Assembly (NCBI GenBank): GCA_947493575.1
Contig: CANLRQ010000006.1
Location: forward strand, 62,001 to 126,000
DNA: 64,000 nucleotides
DNA from: an uncultured Marinomonas sp.
Lineage (GTDB): Bacteria; Pseudomonadota; Gammaproteobacteria; Pseudomonadales; Marinomonadaceae
Direction: 5' to 3'
This document shows, piece by piece, positions 62,990-64,000 of the stretch; position 1 is the first letter of the stretch; each line of letters opens with the position of its first letter. The notes beneath the pieces were generated by a model that made no database searches, had not been told where the DNA came from, and saw only the letters and a program-made list of their open reading frames with translations. Made by a program: the position numbers and the translations under genes.

Positions 62990-64000
62990 ATGCAAGATAC
63001 ACTCGCTAAGGCATTTAGCAAGAACTTTTTGGGCTCCTCACCACTGTGGTATAAGCAAGTCATTATTGCGTTTTTGGTACTAAACCCTTTATTACTCATT
63101 GTCGTTGGTCCGTTTATTACAGGCTGGCTCCTAATTATTGAGTTTATTTTCACTCTCGCAATGGCCCTTAAGTGCTACCCCCTTCAACCTGGTGGGTTAC
63201 TGGCAATTGAAGCCGTTATTTTAGGGCTGACCAACACACATGGCGTTTATAATGAAGTTGTGCATAACATTGAAGTGATCTTGCTTCTTATGTTTATGGT
63301 TGCTGGCATCTACTTTATGAAGGACATGCTGCTATTTATCTTCAATAAGCTGCTTGTAAAAGTACGATCTAAAACCGCAATTTCTTTAATTTTCAGTTTC
63401 TCGGCGGCCTTTCTTTCCGCTTTTCTCGATGCATTAACTGTTACAGCAGTATTAATCAGTGTCGGTGTAGGCTTTTACTCCGTCTATCATAAGGTAGCTT
63501 CAGGTCAAGCTTCGAATAAAAGCCATGACCCTGGCAGTGACGCAAAAATACTCCCCATTAATGCCAATGATTTACATGAATTCAGATCCTTCCTCCGCAG
63601 TTTATTAATGCATGGTGCTGTAGGTACGGCCTTAGGCGGTGTATCAACTCTAGTAGGCGAACCACAAAACCTACTAATAGCGAAAGTTGCTGGATGGGAT
63701 TTCATTGAATTTTTCCTAAAAGTCGCACCGGTGTCTATGCCAGTTTTAGTATGCGGTTTAATAACAGTTGTTATTCTTGAAAAGACCAAATGGTTCGACT
63801 ATGGCGCTCATTTACCAGAAAACGTGCGTCAAATTCTGAAAAACTTTGAAAAAGAAGAAAGCAAACGCAGTACGAGTAGCAACAAAGCGCAACTGATTAT
63901 CCAAGGCATAGTTGCTGTTATTTTAGTTTTTTCTTTAGCATTCCACATTGCTGAAGTTGGCTTAGTCGGTCTAATGATTATCGTTTTGCTAACTGCATTT
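62990..64000 (+). CDS. nhaB: Na+/H+ antiporter NhaB (3' end beyond window)
   Basis: The first 337 residues of a roughly 500-residue inner membrane antiporter. The start [20 protein letters not shown] is typical of Nha[21 protein letters not shown] and [20 protein letters not shown] are diagnostic motifs of the family. At least seven transmembrane segments are visible. NhaB exports Na+ at neutral to alkaline pH, which complements the Na+-pumping NQR encoded 6 kb away. CGGAGAAAG is a strong ribosome site. The 3' end lies outside the window. Confidence 0.95.
   Translation, partial: MQDTLAKAFSKNFLGSSPLWYKQVIIAFLVLNPLLLIVVGPFITGWLLIIEFIFTLAMALKCYPLQPGGLLAIEAVILGLTNTHGVYNEVVHNIEVILLLMFMVAGIYFMKDMLLFIFNKLLVKVRSKTAISLIFSFSAAFLSAFLDALTVTAVLISVGVGFYSVYHKVASGQASNKSHDPGSDAKILPINANDLHEFRSFLRSLLMHGAVGTALGGVSTLVGEPQNLLIAKVAGWDFIEFFLKVAPVSMPVLVCGLITVVILEKTKWFDYGAHLPENVRQILKNFEKEESKRSTSSNKAQLIIQGIVAVILVFSLAFHIAEVGLVGLMIIVLLTAF

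Overview
The window looks like chromosomal DNA from a low-GC marine gammaproteobacterium of the Oceanospirillales, most like Marinomonas. This is an inference from gene content and order. It carries a complete Na+-translocating NADH:quinone reductase operon with nqrM and apbE, an NhaB antiporter, a TAXI-type TRAP transporter, TyrR, Rmf, CsiV behind Mfd, and the classic tig-clpP-clpX-lon-hupB-ppiD order. No prophage, plasmid, CRISPR array, rRNA operon or intact insertion sequence was seen.

Layout. 1-9.1 kb: a TonB-dependent receptor cut by the window edge and overlapping a prephenate dehydratase; yidD; acs; a methyltransferase; a TAXI TRAP receptor with its fused permease. 9.1-13.3 kb: an ABC half-transporter, a MerR remnant, a HopJ-family gene, a DUF1289 gene, a HAD phosphatase and a 54-residue membrane peptide. 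13.3-19.2 kb: a TyrR-like regulator with a degenerate ATPase site, a ROK regulator divergent from an AGE-family sugar isomerase with a palindromic operator between them, and a LysR regulator. 19.2-29 kb: carbonic anhydrase, rlmA, DUF1853, yqcC, a DUF3549 gene, purU, rlmKL, rmf, pyrD and a DUF2835 gene. 29-36 kb: a six-gene MoxR/DUF58/DUF4381/BatA/BatB-TPR/BatD operon. 36-46 kb: a Dyp peroxidase, then ppiD, tRNA-Asp, hupB, lon, clpX, clpP, tig and tRNA-Arg, all on the minus strand. 46-50.8 kb: yihY, a guanine/hypoxanthine phosphoribosyltransferase, sthA, nqrM and apbE. 50.8-56.7 kb: nqrABCDEF. 57.3-64 kb: mfd, csiV, sohB and a partial nhaB.

Functional themes. The nqr genes, NqrM (maturation) and ApbE (covalent FMN on NqrB and NqrC) form one Na+-pumping module, and NhaB completes a sodium cycle. 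Trigger factor, ClpXP, Lon, PpiD and HU form a protein quality control block. MoxR and the Bat proteins form an envelope-linked chaperone-like module of unclear role.

The least expected content lies between genes. Family A is a MITE-like element of about 140 bp with terminal inverted repeats (GAGACCTTTGCACGA) and exact 5-bp target duplications at three of its eight copies. Family B is a longer repeat, with inverted ends and a DnaA-box 9-mer (TTATCCACA) in its body, found in six places. Both are non-coding, and no matching transposase is present in the window.
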